Assembly: GCA_036736205.1 (NCBI GenBank)
Contig: DAINMX010000045.1
Span: 1 to 34,822 of the forward strand
Reading direction: 5' to 3'
DNA from: XYA12-FULL-58-9 sp001798605
GTDB lineage: Bacteria; Myxococcota; XYA12-FULL-58-9
Length of the DNA stretch: 34,822 bases
Made by a program: the position numbers and the translations under genes. The notes beneath the pieces were generated by a model. That model did not search any database and was not told the origin of the DNA. It saw only the letters and a list, made by a program, of their open reading frames with translations. Below, in pieces: positions 7,328 to 16,232 of the stretch (within the stretch, counting starts at the first letter, position 1; each line of letters starts with the position of its first letter).

Positions 7328-9252
7328 CGATACCCCAAGAGCCACGAGACGCCGACGTGCAGAATGATGTTGATCACCAAAGCCACCGCCAGTACGACGT
7401 GGATGATTCGCCAGCCGCGCAAGAATCGTTTCAATCCGCCAAGAACTACCGCCTTGGCACCGAAGGTACCGCGTGTTTGCACACGTCCATAGATATAGCG
7501 ACCCACGGCACCCGTTGTCACCACCGCCCCCAGGGCAATGTAGGTCGCAGCGGCAATGAGGTTATTGACGTGAAACACTGCGTGGAAAGCAATCACCGCC
7601 GGTGTCGACAGGCCCACGAGAACGTGCACCAGAAGCCAGTTGCTGATGGCACCTCGTCCACGCAACAACGACAAACGCTTGCGCACCGCGTACAGGAAGT
7701 TGGTGAGCATGATCAGGGTGGCGATGACCCCAATGCCGTGCCCCCAACTCCCAGCCGAACGCAATGCCTCGTGCTGCGGCGACACCTCGCGCAGAGCGTC
7801 GGCGAGAAAATAGTAGGCATGCCCATGCCAGGCGAGCCAAGCGATGGCACCCACACAAAGGGTGAAGAGGACGTAACCGATCCAAGGAATCGAGCGGTCA
7901 CCACCGTTTACACGGGTCGTCTCCTCCCCCTTGTCGGGGGGCTTGCCAAACCAACGGTCGGTGCGAATGCCGAGATTGGCCAGAAAACCCGCTGGCATCT
8001 CGCCGCCAAGCGCCGCAATGACGTAATCCGCCTTCAACTCGAGGTCACCATCCTTGCATGTGAGTACCGCGGTCGTCGCATTGAGCTCACGCATGCTGGT
8101 GCCGAGATAAACTCCGAGCTCACCGCGCGCGCGCATCTTTTCTATGGCGTTGCGATTTTTGGGTTTGGCGCGGAAGAACCCGTCGCCGCGATAAGCCAGA
8201 TGGGCACGCGCACCCCCGTCCCTAACCAATAGCTCGGCCGCTTCGAGCGCCGAATCGCCACCGCCAACGACGAGGACGTCGCAGTCGCGATATTGTTCGG
8301 GATCAACGAGGCGATAGACAACGCGCGGTGAGTCTTCGCCGGGAACGCCGAGCTTTCGCGGCGTGCCGCGGCGGCCGGTGGCGAGGACTACCTTGGCGGC
8401 AGTATGGACGCCTTGATTGGTGATGACACGGAAATTGCCGTCCTCACCTTCGATGCCGAGACACTGGCGCTTTTCCTCTACCCGGAGCCCAGTCTCGATG
8501 ACGACACGGTTCCACAGGTGCAGAAGGTCTTCTTTGCTCATCTCGGCACGGTGGATGCGGCCGAACAGGGGTACGTCGACCGGCTCGGTCATCACCACCT
8601 TGTGTCGTGGGTAATGGGCGACAGTGCCGCCAAACCCTTCCTGATCGATGAGCGTGTACGTGGCACCACGCTCGATACAAGCGAGGGCGGCACCGATCCC
8701 TGCAGGGCCGGCACCCACGACAACAACATCGACTCCACCAGCGGGAGTCGCGGCCAGTCGGCCGATGGCATGACGGGCGGCACCCACACCCTGGCGGATG
8801 GCATTCTTGATGAGGCCCATGCCACCGAGTTCCCCCGCAATGTAGACGCCATGCCGACTCGACTCGAAGTCGGGGCTGACCCACGGAATGTCGACCCCAC
8901 GCTCAGCAGTGCCAAAAACCAGACGAATGGCCCCCACGGGACACTCGGCCGCGCACCTGCCGTGGCCGATGCAGGCGGCACCGTGGATCAAGCGACCGGC
9001 CCCATCGATGACGCCGAGGACATCTCCTTCCGGGCACGCTGCGACGCATGCCTGGCTGCCAATGCAGATGTCAGGGTCAATGACCGGGTGCAAGGACGCG
9101 GGTTGGTGCAAGCCCAGGCTCTCGGCTTCGCGCATGCGCCGCCGTTCGCGCCGCTCGCGCAAGAGCTGGCGGGTGAAAAGTCCAGCGGCACCGAACACAA
9201 AGAGGAGCGCACCGCCCCAGATTGCAATCGTCAGCTCTGTGGTTGCGCCCAT
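7315..9252 (-). CDS. Membrane ferredoxin-FAD/NAD(P) oxidoreductase fused to a haem-b-like membrane domain
   Basis: This 645-aa fusion has, in order: an N-terminal membrane helix (about residues 8-26), a two-cluster ferredoxin domain (about 55-115), a pyridine-nucleotide disulfide-oxidoreductase-like FAD domain starting with GxGxxG (VVVGAGPAGIG, about 177), a second Rossmann motif for NAD(P) (VVGGGDSALEA), and a C-terminal domain with about five membrane helices (about 450-640) rich in His within helices. The helices suggest a di-haem cytochrome b-type module. The thioredoxin-reductase CxxC redox pair is absent. Each ferredoxin motif lacks its second Cys (C-x2-S-x2-C-x3-CP and C-x2-H-x2-C-x3-CP). 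As the first gene of the operon it probably exchanges electrons between NAD(P)H or ferredoxin and the periplasmic cytochromes; the direction cannot be told. The start is uncertain between ATG 9252 and GTG 9264, and neither has a strong ribosome site. Confidence 0.87.
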   Translation of the reverse strand: MGATTELTIAIWGGALLFVFGAAGLFTRQLLRERRERRRMREAESLGLHQPASLHPVIDPDICIGSQACVAACPEGDVLGVIDGAGRLIHGAACIGHGRCAAECPVGAIRLVFGTAERGVDIPWVSPDFESSRHGVYIAGELGGMGLIKNAIRQGVGAARHAIGRLAATPAGGVDVVVVGAGPAGIGAALACIERGATYTLIDQEGFGGTVAHYPRHKVVMTEPVDVPLFGRIHRAEMSKEDLLHLWNRVVIETGLRVEEKRQCLGIEGEDGNFRVITNQGVHTAAKVVLATGRRGTPRKLGVPGEDSPRVVYRLVDPEQYRDCDVLVVGGGDSALEAAELLVRDGGARAHLAYRGDGFFRAKPKNRNAIEKMRARGELGVYLGTSMRELNATTAVLTCKDGDLELKADYVIAALGGEMPAGFLANLGIRTDRWFGKPPDKGEETTRVNGGDRSIPWIGYVLFTLCVGAIAWLAWHGHAYYFLADALREVSPQHEALRSAGSWGHGIGVIATLIMLTNFLYAVRKRLSLLRGRGAISNWLLVHVLVGLSTPAVIAFHAVFHVNNLIAAATYIALGAVVTTGAVGRYIYGRVQTRGTFGAKAVVLGGLKRFLRGWRIIHVVLAVALVINIILHVGVSWLLGYRWIF

Positions 9253-9448
9253 TACGGGAAACACAAGGTGGCAGGTGCCTCAGAAGGGGTCGTGGCAGGG
9301 GCCATTCGCCGTTCATAACATATCGTCTGGAAATGGGCGAGGAAGTCTCTAGCCTTGCTTTGATTTCGTCGAGAGATGCGACGGTCGTTACCCGACTGCC
9401 GCACATTCTCAATAGGCGTCGTCTCGATTACTCGATAGTCTTCGGACC
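9253..9448. promoter_or_regulatory. Divergent intergenic region between the cytochrome operon and the GH3 gene
   Basis: These 196 bases separate two genes read away from each other, so they must hold promoters for both the electron-transfer operon and the NagZ-like gene. I could not pick convincing -35/-10 pairs or an operator by eye. Confidence 0.5.
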
Positions 9449-11293
9449 ATGACATCCAAACATCTATTGGCCTGTCTGTTTTGTGTTTGTTCTTGTGCAA
9501 AACAGGAAGTCTTCATCACACCCTCAGCCGTGCAACTCGACAGTGAGGGTGAACAATGGGCGAGGCAAACACTCGCGGCAATGACGCCCGAGGAGAAGGT
9601 CGGCCAATTGCTGATGGTGCGTGCCAATGTGGCATTCTACAACGTCAAAGATCCGGCGTGGGCCGAGTTGAACCAAGCCGTTCGCAAGTACCACGTTGGC
9701 AGCATGCTCCTGAGTGTGCCGAATGACACGGGAACGAGCGCGCGCAGCTTGCCATTCGAGGCGGCATTCGTCACCAATCAACTGCAGCACGAGTCCAAAG
9801 TGCCGCTTTTGTTTGCCGCAGATTTCGAGCGTGGCTTGTCCATGCGGTTTGCCGGCACGACCAGCTTCCCTCACACCATGGCTTTCGCGGCTGCCGGCAA
9901 GCTCGACTACGTCCGAGATTTTGCACGTGTGGTTGCTCGGGAATCACGCGCTATCGGCGTGCACCTCAACTTCTTTCCGATTGCCGACGTGTCGTCCAAT
10001 CCGGCCAATCCGATTATCAACATCCGGTCCTTTTCCGAGAACCCAGAACGGGTGTCGGAGTTCGTGGCGGCGTATGTCAAAGAGGCGCAGAAGGCCGGTC
10101 TTCTGACCACGGCCAAGCACTTTCCCGGTCACGGCAACGAAGACAGTGACTCCCACCTGGGTGTCGCTCGCATTCTGTCGGACGCCGCGCACATTGAGGC
10201 CGTGGAGCTGGTGCCCTTTCGCGGGGCTATCGCTGCCGGAGTCGGTGCCATCATGATGGCGCACGTCACCGTGCCTGCCCTCGAGCCGGCTGCGGATCGG
10301 GTTGCCACAACCTCCCATCTCATTACCTCCGACTTGTTGCGTGAGAGACTTGGCTTCAACGGGCTGGTGGTGACTGACGCTCTGCAGATGAACGCTATCG
10401 CCGATCTCTACCCCGATGGACGAGCTGGAGTTGAAGCGCTCAAGGCCGGTAACGATGTTCTTCTTCTGCCTCGAGACTTGCAGGTTACCGCAAACGCCGT
10501 CATGCAAGCCGCGGAGACGGGCGAGCTTTCCTGGCCCCAGATCGACGCGGCGGTGATGCGAGTGTTGTTGTCCAAAGCATCGGTGGGGCTGCACCGATCC
10601 AAAACGGTGGACATCAGCCAGCTGCCCCAACTCCTATCGCAGCCCGCGGACGCCGTGTTGTCCCAGCAGATTGCCGATGATGCTGTGACGTTGATTCGCG
10701 ACAGTCAAACGGTCTTGCCCTTGACAGTCGGTAAGGTGGTTGTCTCTACCGGCCACTTCGATGCACCAGCGGCACCCGATAACGATCTCTTGGTGGTTTT
10801 GTTGGTCGACAACGTACAGGACGAGCCCGGTCGGATTTTCGCGCGAGAAGTGCATGAACGCCGACCGGGTGCCCGAATGATTTTTGTCGATCCCAATCTG
10901 GTGAGCGGCATGACCCCAGAGATTCTCGCCGCTGCCGATATGGCACGGGCAATTGTCGTGGCAGCAGTGATCACTCCAACGGCCGGAAAGGTGGTGAAGG
11001 TCGAAGGAAACCTGACCAACGCTGTCTCTCTCGACGACGCCAGCGCGGCACTTCTCAACAAGTTACTTGCAGGCACCGGAGATAAGGTTGTGCTCATCTC
11101 CCTCGGCAACCCCTATTTGGCCATGGATTTCCCGAACATCGGAACCTACCTGTGCACCTTCTCCCACGCGCCACCCTCGCAAAGAAGCGCGGTCAAAGCC
11201 CTGTTCGCGGAAATTGACGTGGGCGGACATCTGCCGGTAACGATTCCCAAGATAGCGCCATATGGGTCGGGGTTGTTTAGGGCCAAACGTTAG
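9449..11293 (+). CDS. Two-domain glycoside hydrolase family 3, NagZ-like beta-N-acetylhexosaminidase
   Basis: The 614-aa protein has the GH3 beta-N-acetylglucosaminidase signature KHFPGHG (residues 223-229) followed by the DSH motif (Asp234, Ser235, His236) that supplies the acid/base His in NagZ enzymes. The likely nucleophile is Asp310 in the motif VVTDALQM. At 614 aa it is much longer than single-domain NagZ (about 340 aa) and matches the two-domain type known from Bacillus, with a C-terminal alpha/beta sandwich from about residue 400. The N-terminus is hydrophobic and Cys-rich, with VCSC as a probable though imperfect lipobox, so it is likely a lipoprotein. The expected role is removal of N-acetylglucosamine from muropeptides during wall recycling. 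It ends two bases from a convergent gene. Confidence 0.9.
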   Translation: MTSKHLLACLFCVCSCAKQEVFITPSAVQLDSEGEQWARQTLAAMTPEEKVGQLLMVRANVAFYNVKDPAWAELNQAVRKYHVGSMLLSVPNDTGTSARSLPFEAAFVTNQLQHESKVPLLFAADFERGLSMRFAGTTSFPHTMAFAAAGKLDYVRDFARVVARESRAIGVHLNFFPIADVSSNPANPIINIRSFSENPERVSEFVAAYVKEAQKAGLLTTAKHFPGHGNEDSDSHLGVARILSDAAHIEAVELVPFRGAIAAGVGAIMMAHVTVPALEPAADRVATTSHLITSDLLRERLGFNGLVVTDALQMNAIADLYPDGRAGVEALKAGNDVLLLPRDLQVTANAVMQAAETGELSWPQIDAAVMRVLLSKASVGLHRSKTVDISQLPQLLSQPADAVLSQQIADDAVTLIRDSQTVLPLTVGKVVVSTGHFDAPAAPDNDLLVVLLVDNVQDEPGRIFAREVHERRPGARMIFVDPNLVSGMTPEILAAADMARAIVVAAVITPTAGKVVKVEGNLTNAVSLDDASAALLNKLLAGTGDKVVLISLGNPYLAMDFPNIGTYLCTFSHAPPSQRSAVKALFAEIDVGGHLPVTIPKIAPYGSGLFRAKR

Positions 11294-11295
11294 TC

Positions 11296-11976
11296 TCAGG
11301 ACGCATCCCAAGAGCATCCGGCTTGGCTGTTACAACCATCGGATGATACGAAGGCGGAACACGATTCATCCAGACCCTGACAATCGTTCCCATCCCAATA
11401 ACAGCCGAGTTGGCTGTTACACTCGGCGCTACTATCGACGAGAAAGCCACAATAGATGGAATTGCCAGTGCAGATGCCGGTGCCCGAGGGAACATCCCAT
11501 GCACAACCAGTTTGGTTATTGCAGTCAACACTTGAATCAAGATCTGAACACGAACTCTCTGAACCGAGACACTCGTCCCCCTCCCAATAGCAGCCGATCT
11601 GATTATCGCACTGGGTCATGCTACCGCCGAGATAGATACAATACCGGGCAAAACCGATGCAGACCCCCCCGGCGCCGGAAGATGTATCGCCTGCAGCGCT
11701 GTCGCCTGCGGCGCTGTCGCCTGCAGCGCTGTCACCAGCAGGATCGCCCGTAGGGTCACCGATGAAAGTGTCACCCTCAACGGCCGGGTCGCCAGTCAAA
11801 GTATCGCCTGCAACGGCTGAGTCGCCGATGAAGGTGTCACCGGCAATGCTCCAATCACCGCCCATGTAGTCGCCATCGCCGTTGCCGTCCGACCCAATCG
11901 TCGGGTCGGCGCATGCCAAGGGCATGGCAACAAGAAGGATCCAACGTAATTGTTGTCGGTCGAGAAGTTGAGCCAT
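11296..11976 (-). CDS. Cys-rich exported protein with Gly-Asp linker and four C..Q.GC.W repeats
   Basis: This 226-aa protein starts at an ATG with a strong GGAGG site 4 bases upstream. It has a hydrophobic export segment ending in PLAC, a possible lipobox with Pro at an unusual position. Residues about 30-105 form a low-complexity linker in which Gly-Asp recurs every few residues (GDxxxGD). The rest holds four copies of a short Cys motif: CDNQIGCYW, CNNQTGCAW, CNSQLGCYW and CNSQAGCSW. I recognise no enzyme domain. The layout (anchor, flexible acidic linker, small disulfide modules) suggests a surface-displayed binding protein. The linker DNA contains three exact-length 15-bp repeats. The next gene is divergent and encodes another protein with the same kind of linker. 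Confidence 0.8.
   Translation of the reverse strand: MAQLLDRQQLRWILLVAMPLACADPTIGSDGNGDGDYMGGDWSIAGDTFIGDSAVAGDTLTGDPAVEGDTFIGDPTGDPAGDSAAGDSAAGDSAAGDTSSGAGGVCIGFARYCIYLGGSMTQCDNQIGCYWEGDECLGSESSCSDLDSSVDCNNQTGCAWDVPSGTGICTGNSIYCGFLVDSSAECNSQLGCYWDGNDCQGLDESCSAFVSSDGCNSQAGCSWDAS
11687..11731. repeat. Three tandem 15-bp repeats encoding the GDSAA linker
   Basis: The unit TCGCCTGCAGCGCTG occurs three times in a row with one substitution in the middle copy. It lies inside the Gly-Asp linker of the Cys-rich protein and keeps the frame, so copy number could vary without breaking the gene. Confidence 0.85.
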
Positions 11977-12214
11977 AGTTCCTCCGGTTGCGGTCCTTAT
12001 TCTAACCGCAGCACAAATTGCAACAAGTCGTCCACGCCAAGATCATGAGACGATCTGACCCTGCTTTGGATTTGCAAAATTGGTGGCCACAACGGTACAA
12101 CAAGTGATTGTTCGATCTTGTTGGTGAAACGTTCTGAAGAAATTGAGCGGACCGGCTTGTGAACAGCGTTTGATGGCAACCCAATATGTCGGTCGAGAAT
12201 GGGATTGTAGTTCA

Positions 12215-13924
12215 ATGAGGTCGTATCACGTTTTGCTCTGCACGGGATGTTCGCTGTTTCTGTGTTCTTGCTCGACCGGCAACGTCACGTTTGACGGCGA
12301 CTCCCCAGCGCCTGGTGATTTGGCACCCGGCGATTTGGTTGTCGGCGATTCTGGGCCCGGAGATGTGTCTGTCGGCGACGCCGGTGCCGGTGGAGATGCT
12401 TCGTTGGGAGATCGAGACGGCGGCGATTCCCCCTCAGGTGATTTTGCTGTAGGCGATCAGGGCTTTGGGGGTGACAGCGTCTCTCCTGTGCGGCTTCCGT
12501 CTTCTCTGCCCTTCGATTACTCGCGCCCAGCCGTCGGTGTACCACCATCCCCGGAGGAGATCACCCACTTCACACGCACGGTCACCGGACTGTGGCGTGA
12601 CCTCGATTTCTTCCGCTGGGTCGACGCGTACAGCCACGGGTTGCACCGGGATTTCGACCCCCTGGGACTCGGCTTCAAGCTTTGGTGGCAAGACGTGCGC
12701 ATGGTTCGCGCCGGCGATACAGTACGCATGGAGCACATCGGTGGCTCGGACAATCAGATGATCCGAACCAGCAAACTGCTCGTTCAGGCAGCTTCCGGAT
12801 ATTTGCTTATCGGTGACGAGGTGATGAAGGGTCTTGTGGAGCAATACGCAAACGGCATCGTCGCACTGTGTCTCGCCATGGCTTGGGGCAACGACGATCC
12901 CCCCGTCGAGACCATCATGGCCCGTGGGTTGTTCACCTATGACCACGAGTATACGACCGATTGGGGCGACAACGTCGCAGTCTCCTACGAAGAGGTGCGC
13001 CATGAGGTCGTCGACACCCATGCCGAAACAATTCCCAACTCTGATAATCCAACTTGGGGCTCGATCTGGGTGCGTGCGCAGCGATCAAAGGATGATCTAC
13101 CCTACTTGTACTTGGCCGATGCAATGCTCTTGCGAATCATCGAGGAGACGGCCGATGTCTCGTTGCGCACCGCGGCCCAACGGGCACACAACTCCATTGT
13201 TGGCTTCACCCGAGATATCGTCGACCACGGCTACAAAATCCGGACGCGAGACAAGTTTGGCTCGATCTATGTACCGGACGGCGACTTGGCCAGCTTCACT
13301 TACTATGATCTCCTGCTTGCGAATGCGGAGTGCAACAAGAAACTCTCCACCGCCTTGGTCGCCTATGGAGCTCCCCTGGAGAATGTCTGCGGCGATGGCA
13401 TCAATGTGCTCTACGATACCATTGTGGTGAATTCCAATTGGTTCAACGAGCGCATGATTCGCTACTATCACATGGCGGCTGTCGAGCACGCGCTCCTCGT
13501 TGGACAAAACGACGTCGCAAGGGAGCTGCTCACCGGTATTGCTTCGCGCTCGGTCGCAATGTTCGCCGACAATTCAACCCGCGATGAGCAACCCGAATTC
13601 GACTCCTACGGCGCGGTGTTCTTGCTGACTGCCGCTGCCGTGGGTCTGCCTTTGACCGCGCAGGAGGCGCGCTGGATTCAGCGGGAATACAGTGAAGCTG
13701 CGGCCTTCTTGCCGGCACAGCCACAGTTTCATCTCTGGGATGAGGACGGCGTTGATGGTGAATACTCCTACAAGATAACGACCGAGGCAGACGGTGTCGG
13801 CTACGTTCGGCCCGAGGACATTGCCGAGCTCTTGCACTATTGCTACTCGCCCTGGCGCAATCCGAGTGGTGTTTCCTTTGTTGATTGCGATGTCGTTGCG
13901 GACCCATCGCGTTGGGGGCTGTGA
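12215..13924 (+). CDS. Probable lipoprotein of unknown function with Gly-Asp linker
   Basis: The ATG at 12215 is preferred because it places a lipoprotein-like signal directly at the N-terminus (LCSC lipobox near residue 20), giving 569 aa; an upstream start at 12143 would put about 24 unrelated residues in front. After the lipid anchor comes a Gly-Asp-rich linker (about residues 27-80), then a single large domain of about 480 residues that appears mainly helical and rich in Trp, Tyr and acidic residues. The spacing of predicted helices is compatible with an alpha/alpha toroid such as those of some glycosidases or lyases, but I see no catalytic signature and do not assign an enzyme. The gene ends exactly where the convergent malic-enzyme gene ends (TGATCA). 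Confidence 0.8.
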   Translation: MRSYHVLLCTGCSLFLCSCSTGNVTFDGDSPAPGDLAPGDLVVGDSGPGDVSVGDAGAGGDASLGDRDGGDSPSGDFAVGDQGFGGDSVSPVRLPSSLPFDYSRPAVGVPPSPEEITHFTRTVTGLWRDLDFFRWVDAYSHGLHRDFDPLGLGFKLWWQDVRMVRAGDTVRMEHIGGSDNQMIRTSKLLVQAASGYLLIGDEVMKGLVEQYANGIVALCLAMAWGNDDPPVETIMARGLFTYDHEYTTDWGDNVAVSYEEVRHEVVDTHAETIPNSDNPTWGSIWVRAQRSKDDLPYLYLADAMLLRIIEETADVSLRTAAQRAHNSIVGFTRDIVDHGYKIRTRDKFGSIYVPDGDLASFTYYDLLLANAECNKKLSTALVAYGAPLENVCGDGINVLYDTIVVNSNWFNERMIRYYHMAAVEHALLVGQNDVARELLTGIASRSVAMFADNSTRDEQPEFDSYGAVFLLTAAAVGLPLTAQEARWIQREYSEAAAFLPAQPQFHLWDEDGVDGEYSYKITTEADGVGYVRPEDIAELLHYCYSPWRNPSGVSFVDCDVVADPSRWGL

Positions 13925-15316
13925 TCATCCCTTGCTGCCGATAGCGGCGTTCGCCAAGTATGCAGCGCCAACGCTATCGGGGTCGAGGGTCTTGGCGACG
14001 CCTGTCTTGAGTGCGGCTTGCTCCACGGCTTTGGCGACGGCTGCGTGAACCTCTTTGTTGAGGATGTCGGGAATGAGGTCCTCTCCCTCTGCGAAGGAGG
14101 CAATGGTTTGTGCCGCGGCGATCTTCATCGCGTTGTTGACGCGGCGGGCTCGGGCCATCAAGGCACCCTTGAATAGACCTGGAAAGGCGAGGGCGTTATT
14201 GACGGACTTGCCGTCAGCGCTGTAGCGCGCTCCCGCCGCCATGGCAGCCTCAGGGGTGATCTCCGGATCGGGGTTCGAGAGCGCCAAGATCACCTGCTTG
14301 GGTCGCACCCACTCGGGGGCGATCAAACCAGGCACGCCGGTGGTGGCAATGACAATATCCGATCGCTCCATCACCTGTTGTAGATTCATCGCCTCACCAC
14401 CGAGTTCTTTGAAGCGACGAGACATCTCTTCGTTGATATCCGCACCGTGGAGCTGATTGACGCCATAGGCACTCAGAAGCTTGGCGATACCCGACCCTGC
14501 AGCCCCCAAGCCGACGATGCCTACGGATGACCTGCGCAGGTTTATGTAGGTGAGCTTGGCAATGTTGATGAGTGCTGCGAGCACTACCACGGCGGTACCG
14601 TGTTGGTCGTCGTGAACCACGGGAATGTCGAGTGCTGCGTCGAGCTTGTCTTCGATCTCGAAACACTCGGGTGCCTTGATGTCCTCGAGCTTGATGGCAC
14701 CAAAAGTCTTGGCGATGGCTTTGACCGTGGCGACGATGACCTCGGGATCTTTGCTGTCGATCAAGATGGGAAAACCGTTGATGCCAGCAAGGAGCTTGAA
14801 CAACAGAGCTTTGCCTTCCATGACCGGCATGCCCGCCACAGGCCCAATGTCGCCGAGGCCCAAGATGGCAGTACCGTTGGTGACAATGGCGACATTGTTG
14901 GGGATGGAGGTAAATTCATAACGGAGCTCGGGGTTTTTGGCGATCTTGCGACACACCGAGGCAACGCCAGGCGTGTAGACGATGCGCAGATCGTCGACAG
15001 ATTTGACATCGACGGTGGCGGTGACCTCAATCTTGCCACCGCGGTGTACTTCTTCGACCACATCTTTGACCTCAATGAGATCCACGCCCTCCAAACGGCG
15101 AGTCGCATCGCAAATCTGGTCAAATATCTCCTCATTGCGAACGGTGATGTCGATGTCGCGGATCTTGTAGTCCTTGCCGACCTGCACCGAGCGGATCTCC
15201 CCGAAAGCGCCACCAAACTCAGCCACCATGGATGCAAAGTTGCCGAGGTAGCAGGGGATATGACGGAATTTCACCCGCATTCGCTTGATGATTCTGCTGC
15301 TGGTTTCGTGCTGCAT
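13925..15316 (-). CDS. NAD(P)-dependent malic enzyme with N-terminal ACT domain
   Basis: The 463-aa protein contains an N-terminal ACT-like regulatory domain (about residues 14-88) followed by a short-type bacterial malic enzyme. Visible signatures are VYTPGVASVC, NGTAILGLGDIG, the metal/substrate region VVHDDQHGTA, the NAD(P)-binding motif GLGAAGSGIAK and LSNPDPEITPE. It should convert malate to pyruvate and CO2 with reduction of NAD(P). Short malic enzymes without the phosphotransacetylase domain and with an ACT module are known in many bacteria and usually respond to a small ligand. It follows pncA on the same strand after 155 bases that hold no gene, so it probably has its own promoter or is read through. 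Confidence 0.95.
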   Translation of the reverse strand: MQHETSSRIIKRMRVKFRHIPCYLGNFASMVAEFGGAFGEIRSVQVGKDYKIRDIDITVRNEEIFDQICDATRRLEGVDLIEVKDVVEEVHRGGKIEVTATVDVKSVDDLRIVYTPGVASVCRKIAKNPELRYEFTSIPNNVAIVTNGTAILGLGDIGPVAGMPVMEGKALLFKLLAGINGFPILIDSKDPEVIVATVKAIAKTFGAIKLEDIKAPECFEIEDKLDAALDIPVVHDDQHGTAVVVLAALINIAKLTYINLRRSSVGIVGLGAAGSGIAKLLSAYGVNQLHGADINEEMSRRFKELGGEAMNLQQVMERSDIVIATTGVPGLIAPEWVRPKQVILALSNPDPEITPEAAMAAGARYSADGKSVNNALAFPGLFKGALMARARRVNNAMKIAAAQTIASFAEGEDLIPDILNKEVHAAVAKAVEQAALKTGVAKTLDPDSVGAAYLANAAIGSKG

Positions 15317-15471
15317 GGCTGCTCTTGGCCTTTCTTCGTCGATCTAATCGTCTCTTGTCGCGCCTAACATTGGGTGACACCGGTGGCCCGAACAGGATAA
15401 TCATTCGCCACAGAAGCGCTGCAGAATTGTAGTCGGACCACCTCTCAAATTCTTCGGCTCTGTGAGCCGGC

Positions 15472-16089
15472 CTACGTCGCAACCAACTGGTGACTGTTGA
15501 GGATCGCGATGCCCGCCTCGCGCATCGCGGTGATTGCTTTGACCACGTCACCATCATGCAGATTGACACCCCGACACCCATCCTCGATGAGCCGGGTTTT
15601 GAATCCTTCGCGCACGGCGTCGAGAGCGGTGAGCTTGACGCAGTAGTCGGTGGCCACTCCGAGCACGAAGACTTCACCCACCGCCTTCTCGCGAAGAAAG
15701 TCCCCTAAACCCGTGGCCCGTTTGTGCCCATTGTCGAAGAAGCCAGAGTAGCTGTCGATGCTCGCAAGAACGCCCTTGTGAAAAATTGTTGCTTTCTCGA
15801 CATTGAGCGCCGGGTGGAAAGCTGCGCCACGGGTGCCGGCGACGCAGTGCACGGGCCAGACCACTTGCGGCAAGCCCCCTACCTCAATGACATCGCCGAC
15901 TTTGCTTCCAGGATGCCGCGTCACGAAGCTGCTGTGGTCTTTGGGGTGCCAGTCTTGAGTTGCGACCACAATGTCAAAATGGTCCATCAACAAATTGGCC
16001 ACCGGCACGGTTTCTTCACCGTGGGGAACCGACAACGCCCCCCCTGGCATGAAATCATTTTGAATGTCGACCACAATGAGCGCCCGCAT
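15472..16089 (-). CDS. pncA: Nicotinamidase (pyrazinamidase)
   Basis: I chose the ATG at 16089 because it has an AGGAGG site at good spacing and begins directly with the conserved strand MRALIVVDIQNDF (205 aa). The catalytic triad is visible as Asp8, Lys105 and the nucleophile Cys150 (ATDYC), and the metal ligands as Asp46, His48 and His81, matching the isochorismatase/nicotinamidase family. It hydrolyses nicotinamide to nicotinate and ammonia in the cytoplasm as part of NAD salvage. The leader upstream carries a 28-bp tandem repeat abutting the ribosome site, which may be regulatory. Confidence 0.95.
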   Translation of the reverse strand: MRALIVVDIQNDFMPGGALSVPHGEETVPVANLLMDHFDIVVATQDWHPKDHSSFVTRHPGSKVGDVIEVGGLPQVVWPVHCVAGTRGAAFHPALNVEKATIFHKGVLASIDSYSGFFDNGHKRATGLGDFLREKAVGEVFVLGVATDYCVKLTALDAVREGFKTRLIEDGCRGVNLHDGDVVKAITAMREAGIAILNSHQLVAT

Positions 16090-16098
16090 AAAACGCCT

Positions 16099-16154
16099 CC
16101 TGTACACCCCCGTAAACAACCTGCCGCCTGTACACACCCGTAAACAACCTGCCG
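16099..16154. repeat. Two tandem 28-bp repeats in the pncA leader
   Basis: Two adjacent 28-base copies (16099-16126 and 16127-16154) differ at a single base. Each contains TGTACA, a perfect palindrome, and a CCCGTAAAC block. The first copy overlaps the pncA ribosome-binding site by a few bases. The placement suggests a duplicated operator or leader element, but I do not recognise the motif as that of a known NAD regulator. Confidence 0.85.
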
Positions 16155-16232
16155 ATGCTGTCTGTCAACCGACGTGCATGTAGGTTATGTAGGTCTCTCT
16201 GTTGCCCACGCCAAGCGCTTGCGAATGCTGCG

